Assembly: GCA_949128115.1 (NCBI GenBank) | Contig: OX421962.1 | Coordinates: 36,417,745-36,481,744, forward strand | Source of the DNA: Anaspis maculata | Taxonomy: Eukaryota > Arthropoda > Insecta > Coleoptera > Scraptiidae | Reading direction: 5' to 3' | DNA length: 64,000 bases | Part shown: positions 34,081-44,179 of the stretch, in pieces | Position numbering within the stretch: the stretch's first letter is position 1 | Layout of the letters: each line of letters begins with the position of its first letter | Translations under genes and position numbers: made by a program | The notes under the pieces: model-generated | Databases searched by the model: none | What the model saw: the letters and a program-made list of their open reading frames with translations, nothing else | Told to the model about the DNA's origin: nothing

Positions 34081-34384
34081 GGCACTACAAGGGGGTGTCT
34101 CCGCTCCCTAGAACCCTCTTTGCTTCTTGCGTATCGATGGGGGCGGCAAAGTTGGGTTTTGCACCCCCTAAAAAAAGCCTAGATCCGGCATTGCGGACAA
34201 AGTTCAGAGCCGATTACTGGAGACACCCAAAGCTTACGACTTAGAAAACTATGCGCGAAGCACTTGCCGGATGGAATTGGATACAGACACTCAACATTGA
34301 CGACTCAAAAATAATACGATGGGTTTTGGAGATGAAATAATAAAATTCAGCATTCAGAGACGAACATCGAAGGCAATAAGCCTA
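34081..34384. other. Unrelated insert between inverted heads, hAT-like remnant
   Basis: CCCCCTAAAAAAAGCCTAGA then TCCGGCATTG (about 34165-34193) resembles the right end of a hAT-like MITE (CAATGCCGGATCTAGG in reverse). No clear left end is visible. The rest is unassigned. Confidence 0.35.
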
Positions 34385-35583
34385 TGTCCTTTGGATTTGG
34401 AACACAATGAGTTTTGACTGAAGAGAGTGGGCAAATAATGGTGTTTCTCTTTCAACCAAATTTCTCCACATTCACAATATGCCTCTTCAAGAAAATGCGC
34501 TACTGAGACTCACGCACGTGAAGGCATACTCACTTGTTTTTGTTTGAAGGCGGCAGCTGGAGGCGGTGGCTAATTAAAAGTGGCCTATATTATTTCAATT
34601 TCAGTCAGCTATCAATATAGTGAAAGAATTAGATCGCTATGTCTTCAGGTTCATGTTTTACATTTATCTCTCACTTTGGGGGCGGCGTGTGGGAGCGGCA
34701 GAGTTTGGCGAAGAAATTCTTGCACAGTTTGAGTCAAGAGTTTCTAAATGTTTGAGGTAACAGTATCAGCTAAATCAGTGAAAATTGTTGAAAGTTGCAC
34801 TTTTTTTCTTTTGGGGGCGGAAGCTGGAGGCGGCGCCATATCAAAAGTAGCCTATTCTTTTCCATTTTTAGTCAGCTATCCATATAGCGAAAAACTTAGA
34901 TCGCTATGTCTTTAGGTTCATGTTTTCTTACTTTGGGGGCGGCGTGTGAGAGCGGCAGCGTTCGGCTGAGCAAATGTTGCACAATTTGAGTTGGCAGTTC
35001 CTAAATGTTTAAGAGAACATCTCAATCAGTAACATTTGTGAAAGTTGCACTTTTTATCGTTTGGGGGCGGAATCTGGGGGCGGCGACTAACCAAAAGTAG
35101 CCTATCCTTTCCCCTTTTAGTCAGCTATTTATATACCGAAAGAATCAGATCGCTATGTCTTCGGGTTTATGTTTTTCATTTTAAAGTGATTGGGGGCGGT
35201 TTTTAGCAGTTTTTTCATGTCGGCGGCGCATATTGATGACGGAATGTTTCTTGGCTTACGTTTATAAGTGGCAACTATGTATTATTAAAAAAATTAGAAC
35301 ACCAGAGCATCAGGTCTGGTAGAAAGTGCCATATTATGTCATTTCAAGTTTATCGGGGGCGGTTTTCTCTATGTTGACGGCGCAATATAGACATCCAATA
35401 TAGCCTAGCCCTCCTTTGGGAGTGGCAGCTATGTAACAGCGAAAAAATTAGAAAGCTAGGTCGTCTAGTTTGGGAGGAGTTCGAGGAACGGAGGGACGGA
35501 CGGACGGACGGACGGACGGACGGACGGACGGACAAAGCGGTTGCAATAGCGATTTTCATCAAGATGGAAAATGCGCTAAAAAT
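34385..35583 (+). repeat. Tandem-repeat cassette C/D with (GGAC)n tract and terminal hairpin
   Basis: 34385-34535 is an inverted head (AATGCGCTACTGAGACTCAC). From 34540 the roughly 260-bp units run forward again (at least three), followed by a non-repeated tail. The tail has about ten GGAC units (35494-35533) and AGCGATTTTCATCAAGATGG then AAAATGCGCT, which folds as a hairpin at 35552-35580. Together with cassette B it makes a palindrome of about 1.8 kb per arm. Confidence 0.85.
35552..35580 (+). other. Terminal hairpin of tandem-repeat cassette
   Basis: AGCGATTTT pairs with AAAATGCGCT (one bulged G) around an 11-base loop. The 3' strand repeats, inverted, the AGCGCATTTT of the head at 31056. 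A similar hairpin ends the cassette at 45309-45334. Confidence 0.75.
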
Positions 35584-35699
35584 TCAAAACTTTGACATTT
35601 AATTATTCAAAATCTATTCGATGGAGTGGGAGTGGGAATAGTGGGATCAAATTCGGCATAAAGCAACAAACCAAACTAATCTAACTTAATTTGCAGTTC

Positions 35700-36240
35700 G
35701 AGTTTTCCATCGTTTCCCAACAAGGCGTTACGAATTTTCAAATTTTCTTTTGGCTGTTGCTACCCGAGAAGGCCGCTCACCCGTATTTTGACCAGGAGGA
35801 CACACCTTTAGTGTAGAACTCAACTCAGATGCTCTTTCCTGCTCGAAGATCGACTTTTTTCGTAAAATTTCAACTGATATCAAAAGTAGATTGCATTGAG
35901 CGTCATGTAGGCCTATTTTCAAATGCGAGGCGTCTCCGGTCTTCCGACGGATATTTATTACGAAATGTGCAATTGCTATTTTGAAAAAATAGCCGTCGGA
36001 AAACCATGTCGCATTTGAAAATAGGCCTTCATGACGCCCAATGCAATCTACTTTTGTTATCAGTTGAAATTTCCGAAAAAAGTCGATCCTCGAACAGAAA
36101 AGAGCGTCTGAGTCGAGTTCTGCACTAAACGCGTGTCGTCCTGGTCAAAACCCGGGGGGGGGGGCGGCCTTCTCGGGTGGCAACGGCCAAGAGAAAATTT
36201 GAAAATTCGCTAGGCCTTGTTGGGAAATGGTGGAAAACTC
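35700..36240. mobile_element. Foldback, about 541 bp
   Basis: GAGTTTTCCATCGTTTCCCA at the left pairs with TGGGAAATGGTGGAAAACTC at the right. The arms continue through TTGCTACCCGAGAAGGCCGC and GTAGATTGCATTGAGCGTCA to a centre near 35970. No target duplication is seen; it abuts the next foldback with a 6-base gap. The (G)10 run at 36153 is a homopolymer within the right arm. Confidence 0.88.
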
Positions 36241-36246
36241 CTACTA

Positions 36247-38416
36247 GTCAGGGAGCAAGGCCCTTCTACGACGCTTCTAAAAATAAAAACTTAGCACTTT
36301 TTAGGTTCACGGTTAAAAAAATATACATCATATCCAGAATCTCATTGCGCATCTGACCTCGCTAAGGATTTCGTTCGCGCAGATTGCAAAATAGTCGAAA
36401 AAAATTCTTTTGCCGAAGAACTTGAGCTATCGAATTTCTAATAATTTTCGGTTCACATCGTGATTGTCGGCGGGTTTTTGAAATTTTTTCAATATTTCTT
36501 CTACCGATTGAAAGCTTGACATAAGCAGATTATGGATGGCTCACAATAAAACTGATCTGGTGAGTAGCAAGTCCACAAAAAATTGTTAAAACAAGACATG
36601 CATTGAAAACGAGGTCCAAATTTCGTCATCGAGGTACTTTTTTTATTATTGAAGATAGATGGGTAATTATGTGAGACAAAATGTGTAGAACAGAACAAAG
36701 ACATTTTTAAAGAAAGTACGCAAAGAATCGGACCAATGGTTCAGCAGATATGATTTTTCAAAGTGAAGCGCGGGAAGCGGTTTCGTCCGACAGGCGCCTG
36801 GCGCCTATATTGAGCGGCAAATTCGCACGGCACGGGGGGATCGTTATAGCCTGAAAAGATGAAAATTATGTCTACTGGCATACAGAACTGTACGAGTGAT
36901 ACATCAAATTTTTTGTCTTGAAGTATTGAATACCAATCTGAAAGAAACGACATTGGTCGTTGGTCAAGACAAAAGTTACAGATCGAGAAACAAGCGAGGG
37001 AACAAGCGGTTCGTTTATTTTCGAAAAGTGGAAATCACAAGACGCTTTTAGCCTTAGAAGCGAAATATGAATTCGCTCATTCTTCGTTGCTACATTTTTA
37101 ACAAATATTTGTTCAATATTATTGAATTTATAAGTTGGATCAAAGTTGGAGGGGCTTAATTCCTATCCTGCTGCTGTTGTCTGTTTTGGAGTATTTTGTC
37201 CTTTACCAATGGTAGGTAGAAAGCTTCTGATGGAGAAGATTCCAATTTCACAAAAACAACCCATCAAAATTCACATTGCAAAGATGATGAAGATGTGATT
37301 ATAAATATGAATACACCAGTTCAACACCTATGCTTCTTGTGGCGTTACACATCTTTGACAATTAGGTAGGTTTGTGTCAAAGATGTTAATGGTAGTGGAG
37401 TGTTATTTGGTGATTATGAATAATGATTATTTTAATAAAGTTTCAATTGAAACTTGAATAGTTACTTATTTAATGAAGGATTGAAGGCGCATCTACATTT
37501 CACAAGTTGAGGTACCCATGCCGTGTGGTGGATTTCTTTTTCTGTCCCGTTTTGATTGGGAGTATTGGGACAAACTTGGCATCGTCTCTTGTATGTCGTT
37601 GGAAATAGACAAATAGGCAAGAGGAGCGGAATGAAAAATCCTTCAACTTTTCAAAAATAAACGACCCGCTTGTTTCTCGATCTATAACTTTTGTCTTGAC
37701 CAACGGCCAATGTTGTTTCTTTCAGATTGGTATTCAATACTTCAAGACGAAAAATTTGATGTTTCACTCGTACAGTTCTGTATGCCAGTAGACATAATTT
37801 TCATCGTTTCAGACTATAACGATCCCCCCGTGCCGTGCGAATTTGCCGCTCAATATAGGCGCCAGGCGCCTGTCGGACGAAACCGCTTCCCGCGCTTCAC
37901 TTTGAAAAATCATATCTGCTGAACCATTGGTCCGATTCTTTGCGTACTTTCTTTAAAAATGTCTTCGTTCTGTTCTACACATTTTGTCTCACATAATTAC
38001 CCATCTATCTTCAATAATAAAAAAAGTACCTCGATGACGAAATTTGGACCTCGTTTTCAATGCATGTCTTGTTTTAACAATTTTTTGTGGACTTGCTACT
38101 CACCAGATCAGTTTTATTGTGAGCCATCCATAATCTGCTCATGTCAAGCTTTCAATCGGTAGAAGAAATATTTAAAAAATTTCAAAAACTCGCCGACAAT
38201 CACGATGTGAACCGAAAATTATTAGAAATCCGATAACTCAAGTTCTTCGGCAAAAGAATTTTTTTCGACTATTTTGCAATCCGCGCGAACGAAATCCTTA
38301 GCGAGGTCAGATGCGCAATGAGATTCTGGATATGATGTGTATTTTTTTAACCGTGAACCTAAAAAGTGCTAAGTTTTTATTTTTAGATACGTCGTAGAAG
38401 GGCCTTGCTCCCTGAC
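36247..38416. mobile_element. Foldback element, 2.17 kb, arms about 790 bp
   Basis: The ends GTCAGGGAGCAAGGCCCTTC and GAAGGGCCTTGCTCCCTGAC are perfectly inverted, with TA immediately outside both (36245-36246, 38417-38418). The arms 36247-37040 and 37640-38416 are nearly identical, so mirrored ORFs of 67 and 70 codons appear on each arm and are artefacts. The 600-bp loop (about 37040-37640) is unpaired and has no recognised gene. High arm identity suggests either recent formation or gene conversion between arms. Confidence 0.93.
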
Positions 38417-38773
38417 TATACTGCAGATTTAATTAGTTTTAATTATTTTGGTTTGTTGCTTTATGCCGAATTTGATCCCACTCCATCGAATAGATTTTGA
38501 AGAATTGAATGTCAAAGTTTTGAGCTTTGATATTTTTCAATTACTGACGAATGACAGTTGGTGGAGTACTTCAAACTGTTCTGAACACAGTTGGAAATAC
38601 GAGAATTGGTAAATGCCATATTATATCAGCGTTTGCTGGGACAACAACAAACTATTATTCAACATCAAGCTATCTCTTCAGGATAGAGTTCATCCTAAAA
38701 CGTTTTTCTACCAATTCCAAATACATTTTTCAAAAATGAGAACAGTTCTATTTTCTGCTATGAAGACGAAGTA

Positions 38774-39692
38774 CGAGGGTCGTTTGATATATCTTCAGAA
38801 TAACACTGAAATAGAGGCACTAGCACGGAGTTTCTATGTTTACTGAAAATTAGCAAGCTTAGATTGCCTAAATATAAAATTTTAGACATATACGTCAAAT
38901 AGTTCATCTTTGGGGCCCATTTGAGATATACGACTCCTGGTATTTTGCGAAAATGGAGAAAAATGAGATTCGCTCTGTAATCAAATATTATTTTTTGAAA
39001 GACCTGAGGTCTCCACAAATAATTGAAGACTTCACGAGAACTTCAGGGGAATCTACTCCATCGAACTCAACTGTTTTAATTGGTACAAAAAATTTAACCG
39101 AGGTCGTACGAGCCCGACTGATGAACCACGATCTGGAAGGCCAAATAAGGTCACAACAGCAGAAATTGTCCACAAAATCCATGGTATTGTGTTAGACGAC
39201 CGTAAAGTGGAGGTGCGCGAGATTGCTAAAGCTGTGGGCATCTCAACTGAACGTGTATTCAACATCTGCACGAACATTTGCAAAAGAAGCAGCTATCGGC
39301 GCGATGGGTGCCGCGATTGCTGAAAATCGACCAAAAGCGCAGTCGAATGGACATTCCGTTGCAATGGCCAAAATACACGAATTAAACTTCGAATTTGTTC
39401 CCCACCCATCATATTCTCCAGATTTAGCCCCATGTGACTTTTCCCTACTTCCAATACTGAAAACTTGGCTCGGTGGAAAGAAATTCACATCGAATTATGA
39501 AGAAATCGACGTCGAAAACGGATATTTTGAGGGTCTCGAAAAATCGTACCATAGCGAAGGAATGAAAAGACTTGAATATCGTTGGACCAAGTGTATAGAG
39601 CTAAAATGAGACTATGTTAAGAAATAAAACTAATTTTGGCCCAAAACAATGTTTCTTCATGTCCATTCTAAAAACTTATCAAACGACCCTCG
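38774..39692 (+). mobile_element. mariner element, internally deleted, 919 bp
   Basis: The ends CGAGGGTCGTTTGATA and TATCAAACGACCCTCG are inverted, with the TA duplication at 38772-38773 and 39693-39694. A full mariner is about 1.3 kb, so roughly 350-400 bp are missing. The element carries the pseudogene at 38953-39609. Confidence 0.95.
38953..39609 (+). pseudogene. mariner transposase, internally deleted and frameshifted
   Basis: The start MEKNEIRSVIKYYFLKDLRS and GESTPSNSTV match the N-terminal helix-turn-helix of mariner transposases. A second frame reads HKIHGIVLDDRKVEVREIAK then AVGISTERVFNI, the second helix-turn-helix. The third frame (39223-39609) resumes with SVAMAKIHELNFEFVPHPSY then SPDLAPCDF, the region of the third catalytic Asp (PCD), and ends with WLGGKKF and YRWTKCIELK. 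The stretch with the first two catalytic Asp residues (HDNA region included) is deleted, and at least two frame changes exist. Confidence 0.93.
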
Positions 39693-39694
39693 TA

Positions 39695-40163
39695 ATCGTT
39701 AATGTTTTTTTAAATAAATCTCAATGTCCGTTTGGTGGAAATACGCAATTAGTTAGTTTTTAAAAGTGTTGGTGTGAAGCAGGACTTTGAAAAAAAGTGA
39801 ATCCTTCTTGGTATTATATTAAATAAAAAATATAACTGATGCTTCCTCGGGGTGGTTTTCTTAGTAGTAAGCTATAAGCAAGTACTTATAGGAAGTATAT
39901 AGATCAATTATCATTTGTGCACCTGTGTATGATTCTGACGTTTCGCGAAAACCGATCATAAACTTCATGACCATGAATAATTGATTGGACTCATTATATA
40001 GAAGTAGAAACGTTTTCGTGACGATGTGACACTCAACGCTTTTCAATCAATATTTCAAAATATTTATTATTAGAACCCAGTTCGTCTGTATATTCTCAAG
40101 CATTCCTTCTGTCGTCTCATCCTTTATACCTAGGTATACTACTAATCATGTTTTTTATAACGG
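39695..40163. other. Spacer without recognised gene
   Basis: AT-rich; nothing supported. Confidence 0.5.
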
Positions 40164-40850
40164 GTGTTTATAATAAACTTTCAACATCCAAGCACTCTTA
40201 GCTCACATCATGCCAAAAGTTATCAAAATACGTGTTTTAATTCGGCTACTGGATTTGGGGCTGGCAAACTTTCAACTCCACCAAAGTCCGCAGGAAACGA
40301 GTCAATTCCCTCCATCAATTCCGAATTTCCGCACAGAGATTTTAAGGTCAAAGTTCACTTGCAGCCGCTCTGGATGCAACGGACAACCCACCCATTCGGG
40401 CGCATCGCTGCGTTCGACATTGACCAAATTCCATTTCCGTTATTGCTCCCGAAGTTTGATTGGAAATGCCAATTTAATGGCTCTATAAGCAAAGAGAATT
40501 TTCTTGATAATTTATATGTCAGCTTTGACAACATCGAAAGATTAAATGTCATTGTTATGCGTTATATCCACATGTATATACTGCTACCTGTTTGCATCCC
40601 ACGCACGCACGAATTTCCATTCAGGATAAACAAGCCGACTCGTGAAAAACCTCTGTTGGCAGATATGAGTACCACCTACCTATATATTTTCGGGCATTTT
40701 GCGTTATGCGCGGACTGTGTAAAGTGTATGCGGCGTTTAAGTTTAAAGTTCAAAGCGTTAAGGGATGATGGAAATGTTAAGGACAAGGTTCAAGATTTCA
40801 CCGCACCGCGAATACAGAGAAAGCTCGATAGAAGTTGTTGTCTTCAATGA
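40164..40850 (+). CDS. Unrecognised 228-residue ORF
   Basis: An uninterrupted frame begins at ATG 40164. This is long for sequence of this composition. No domain is recognised. I see no transmembrane run, no clear signal peptide and no repeated motif. The C-terminal third is basic and includes HFALCADCVKCMRRLSLKFK, where three cysteines are clustered. An overlapping 92-codon frame also stays open from 40210. It could be a relict transposon or host exon, or chance. No promoter or splice sites were identified with confidence. Confidence 0.25.
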   Translation: MFIINFQHPSTLSSHHAKSYQNTCFNSATGFGAGKLSTPPKSAGNESIPSINSEFPHRDFKVKVHLQPLWMQRTTHPFGRIAAFDIDQIPFPLLLPKFDWKCQFNGSISKENFLDNLYVSFDNIERLNVIVMRYIHMYILLPVCIPRTHEFPFRINKPTREKPLLADMSTTYLYIFGHFALCADCVKCMRRLSLKFKALRDDGNVKDKVQDFTAPRIQRKLDRSCCLQ

Positions 40851-41412
40851 AAGCGCGACGTACAAAATAATAAAGTAACATGAAAAGCTCCTCATGTAGA
40901 GGGCTTCCAAGTTGTATACGCTGCGTGGGTAGTTCGCTGTGCCTGGCGCATTCGTCATTTCATGGGATTCCTTTTCCACCTTCAGAATGACTTCATGTCA
41001 ATCTACCTGTACCTCTTGTATACGCACACGTTTTGAAAGTGTGAACGAGATAAGGTTACGGGACAAAGGCTTACGTATAGATGGACTTTTTGTCTTGATA
41101 AAATTCACAGGAACAGTTCTGTTTGCTGGCAATCAAACATTCAAAGCTCTGTTTCCATATCTTTTCCGGCTCCTCTGCACCTATATTCTAAGCCCTGCAT
41201 GGCCTTAGGTCTTTCAGTAGATGGGACTGAAAAAATGAGTTAGTAGAATAGACTACATCGTTTGGGTAGGTGCGCATGTGTAAAAGCGCCAGATTGTGAA
41301 AACTTTCGTACACCTGTCAATGTGAACATGGGAACTTGGCAACGCTGCATGCTCTGTCTAGCCGTCTGACCAACTACTGTTGGTACCCTTGCTTGAGCTA
41401 TGTTGGTTACTT
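40851..41412. other. Spacer without recognised gene
   Basis: Nothing recognised. Confidence 0.5.
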
Positions 41413-42012
41413 CAGGGCTGGGCAAAATACTTCGAAAAATGTATTTAAATACAAAATACAAAATATACAATCCAAGATAGTCGAAATACAAAATACAAAC
41501 TACTTTTTGAAATGTCTTCAATACGTATTTTGGAAAACCAAGAAATTTCAAAATACAAAATACAATCTAAGTATTTCAAAATACAACATACAAAATTCAT
41601 ACGTATTTCAACAACTTTGTTAAAAAAGTTGTCTGGATGTTTGTGCTGTCTAATTTGCAATCTTTCACTATCACTGTACCGAGTAAATAAAGGCAAAACT
41701 CCTATTGCCAAGATACCCCGATAAGAAGGAAAACAATTTTTTTTTTCAAATATTGTCCGACATCCGACATGAAACCTCTCGTGGCTGACAGGATGCACCC
41801 ACCAGTAAAACGTAAAAGAAGTAATCGAACTTATTATCGATCCCAAATAGCGTGCGAACGCAAGAAATGGCAATGGGGTAAAGTATAGTACTTATTACCA
41901 AAACAATCTCAGCCCAAACCGACTACAGAGCATGGGAAACAAATGTATTTTGTATTTTGAAAATCATAATACTTTCCCGAAAAATGTATTTTAAATACAA
42001 AATACAAAATAC
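41413..42012. mobile_element. hAT-like non-autonomous element with AAATACAAAATAC repeats
   Basis: CAGGGCTGGGCAAAATACTT, then AAATGTATTTAAATACAAAA, is a known style of hAT-like terminus. AAATAC words are dense at 41430-41610 and, in both orientations, at 41943-42013. The right terminus is not clean (AAATACTGTCTGCCTG instead of a complement of the left), so the right boundary is approximate and no target duplication was found. Confidence 0.55.
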
Positions 42013-43325
42013 TGTCTGCCTGAACTAAACTGCTCAAAATTTGAAATGTCGGTACCGAAAATTTTGCCCTTATTCAAAACGGTATAACTTTGAATTGTCT
42101 CAACCGATTCCGATCTTGTTTTCGCAGTTACTAAGATACATTTTCCAGCAATCTACTTGGTTGGCAAGATTTTTTGACTTATTTCAATTACATTCGTTAC
42201 AGGGTGGAATGTAAAGCATTGCAAAATTATGCTTAGTTCAATAGCTCCCCATTTTTGTGAACAATTTTTTTTTCGAATTATAACGATATAATCATGAAGC
42301 TGATGTCCTATCTCAAAACGGTTTTTGAATTTTCCAGATCAGAAGTCCAACAATGATGACTTGATTTTGTTTTGTAAAAGTTGCATTTTGGTCATTTCGA
42401 TTGGCAATAAAGTCGCATTTTTGATGATAAGAACCTGTAATTTCAGAAACCTCCGTTTTACTTTTGCGGTTCGCGTTCTCGAACGAAAAGGAAAATATTG
42501 TGAACGCGCAAAATTTTTTATCCCAACTTTCGAATAATAACTTCTTTCAAGGTCCATCTAATAGATTTATTTAGACCATGTCCAGATCAAAGTCGGTCCG
42601 TCTGCCAGTCCGTGTGTCTAACTCTGTGTAATCATCATCGGTAACTCCAAAACGGTAGGTCTAATTGAGCTGAAATTTAGTATGCGGCCATGGTATAGGC
42701 GTCTGATTAACTTATAGACTAGGATCATTTTTCAAAAAGTGGCCTAGAAAGTGGTTCTAGGGGCAAGTCATGTTAAAGTTTGGCAACATTTATGTTTTAA
42801 GGGTATTTGGACCTCGCTGAATACGAAAACCATTGTTGCCAAGCCGAATTTTGCACCAGAAGTCCGCAATGGGGGGGGGGGGGGGGTAAGGGGGAGAGTA
42901 GATCCAAAATCACCATTTTCCACAATTTTCAATGCCATGACTGAGACCTGTCATCAATGTGAAGTAAATTACATCGTACCTTGATCCACTGAGGTCTTAT
43001 ACCATCATCTTGACATAATAACTGTCAAAATTTTTAGAGGGGGAAGACTGGTGGGGGGGGATGTTGACTGTGTGGATGATTCTTCTTTTCTCTTGATTTT
43101 GAGTTAATATAAACATATTTCAAGGAGTTTAAACAAGTTTTACATGATAACACATGTTTTTTTGCCAAGATTTTTTTACGTCTTTAAACTATGTTATTTC
43201 ATTGTCAGTCGGCAATTTTTTTCAAAATTATTGGGTAGTACGTTAGGCTGATGTATTTCACACAATACTGTTACATAATTGATGTGCTTTTACCTTTTGA
43301 AATATGAAACAAGCGAATACGCCTC
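42013..43325. other. Spacer with GTCY-like tract and poly-G, no recognised gene
   Basis: GGTCCGTCTGCCAGTCCGTG then TGTCT (about 42594-42618) resembles a decayed (GTCY)n tract like those in the tandem-repeat cassettes, and may mark another old copy in reverse. A run of about 17 G lies near 42871-42887. No gene. Confidence 0.4.
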
Positions 43326-43330
43326 ATGGG

Positions 43331-44120
43331 CATGAGGCTCAGTAGCGCACTTCCTTTTTGGAGGATTAGTGAACGCAAGATGTTAAGTGATTAGGATTCT
43401 ACCGTCTTGGGCAAAAAATTCCAATATGGCGGCCAAAATATCGACAGAATCATAAAATTCGGCTTGAAAATCAAAATGATCGTACTAGACAAGGGTAAGT
43501 TCCAAGTTTCATGAAAATCATTCCACTAACAAGAGATTTCGATATGGCGGCCAAGATGGCGGCAGAATTATGAAACTCAGCTTGAAAATAGGAATGATCG
43601 TACGAGACAAGCGTAACTCTCAAGTTTCATGAAAATCCTTCCACTTATAAGAGATTTCAATATGGCGGCCAAGATGGTGGGGCAATCGTGAAATTTGGCT
43701 TAAAAATAAGAATGATCGTACTAGACAAGGGTAAGTTTCAAGTTTCATGACAATCGTTCCACTAATAAGAAATTTCAATATGGCAGCCAAGATGGCGGCC
43801 GAATTATGAAAGCCAACCTGCCTATTTGGTCCTTGAGGACCTAAGCTATCCACCGGATAAAGTTCAATCTTCAAGGGCTGTAGCTTTATTTCCCGAGGAG
43901 AAGTTCAACTTCATCGAAGTGCACAGGAGATCTCTGTTTTTTGAAAATAATGATAACGATGTATGGATAACAAAAATAGTGCCCATTGGCCACCCTTGGG
44001 AACATCAGCTATTAATCGGAAAAAAGTTCCAAGACTCTTGTTTCAATTATCGAGAAGGAGTACAGCGTCTTAATTTCTGCACGGACTCGGACAGACAGAC
44101 AGACAAACCGGCCACATAAG
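43331..44120 (+). repeat. Tandem-repeat cassette with 118-bp units and (ACAG)n tract
   Basis: The head is GCCTCATGGGCATGAGGC, an 8-bp-stem hairpin, followed by TCAGTAGCGCACTTCC, like the head at about 31040-31065. Four units follow with TATGGCGGCCAAGATGGC-type words at 43425, 43543, 43661 and 43779, an exact 118-bp period. A non-repeated tail ends in four GACA units (about 44090-44106) and CATAAGCGTCATTCTG. No coding capacity. Confidence 0.88.
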
Positions 44121-44179
44121 CGTCATTCTGTTACTTATATAAAAAAATGTTCTTCAACTGATTTCGACCTCATGAACAC

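Larger units (their letters stand above)
30981..38578. mobile_element. Outer foldback element carrying a tandem-repeat complex and two further foldbacks
   Basis: The left end CAGTTTGAAGTACCCCTTCA, continuing ACTGTCAATCGTCAGTAATT, is inverted at 38539-38578. The next part of the right arm (about 38425-38525) matches 35585-35690 inverted (ACTTTGACATT.AATT.TTC, TCTATTCGATGGAGTGGG, GGCATAAAGCAACAAACCAA). So one left arm is interrupted by the complex at about 31020-35583, and the loop is occupied by foldbacks 35700-36240 and 36247-38416. The 8-bp flanks do not match. Its own sequence is only a few hundred bases. Confidence 0.7.

Noticed and set aside
36501..38162. Paired ORFs of 67 and 70 codons on opposite strands
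   Set aside because: They are mirror images on the two foldback arms and have no homology that I recognise.
40164..40850. 228-residue ORF as a host gene
   Set aside because: Listed only at low confidence: no domain, no promoter or splice evidence, and an overlapping frame is also open, which points to low stop density rather than selection.
42871..42887. Poly-G run as a structural signal or G-quadruplex
   Set aside because: A single homopolymer near other G-rich words in spacer DNA; no regulatory context, and homopolymers are prone to sequencing error.
43425..43800. Regularly spaced repeats that could suggest a CRISPR-like array
   Set aside because: The whole 118-bp unit is repeated, with no unique spacers, and the context is an insect-type transposon landscape.
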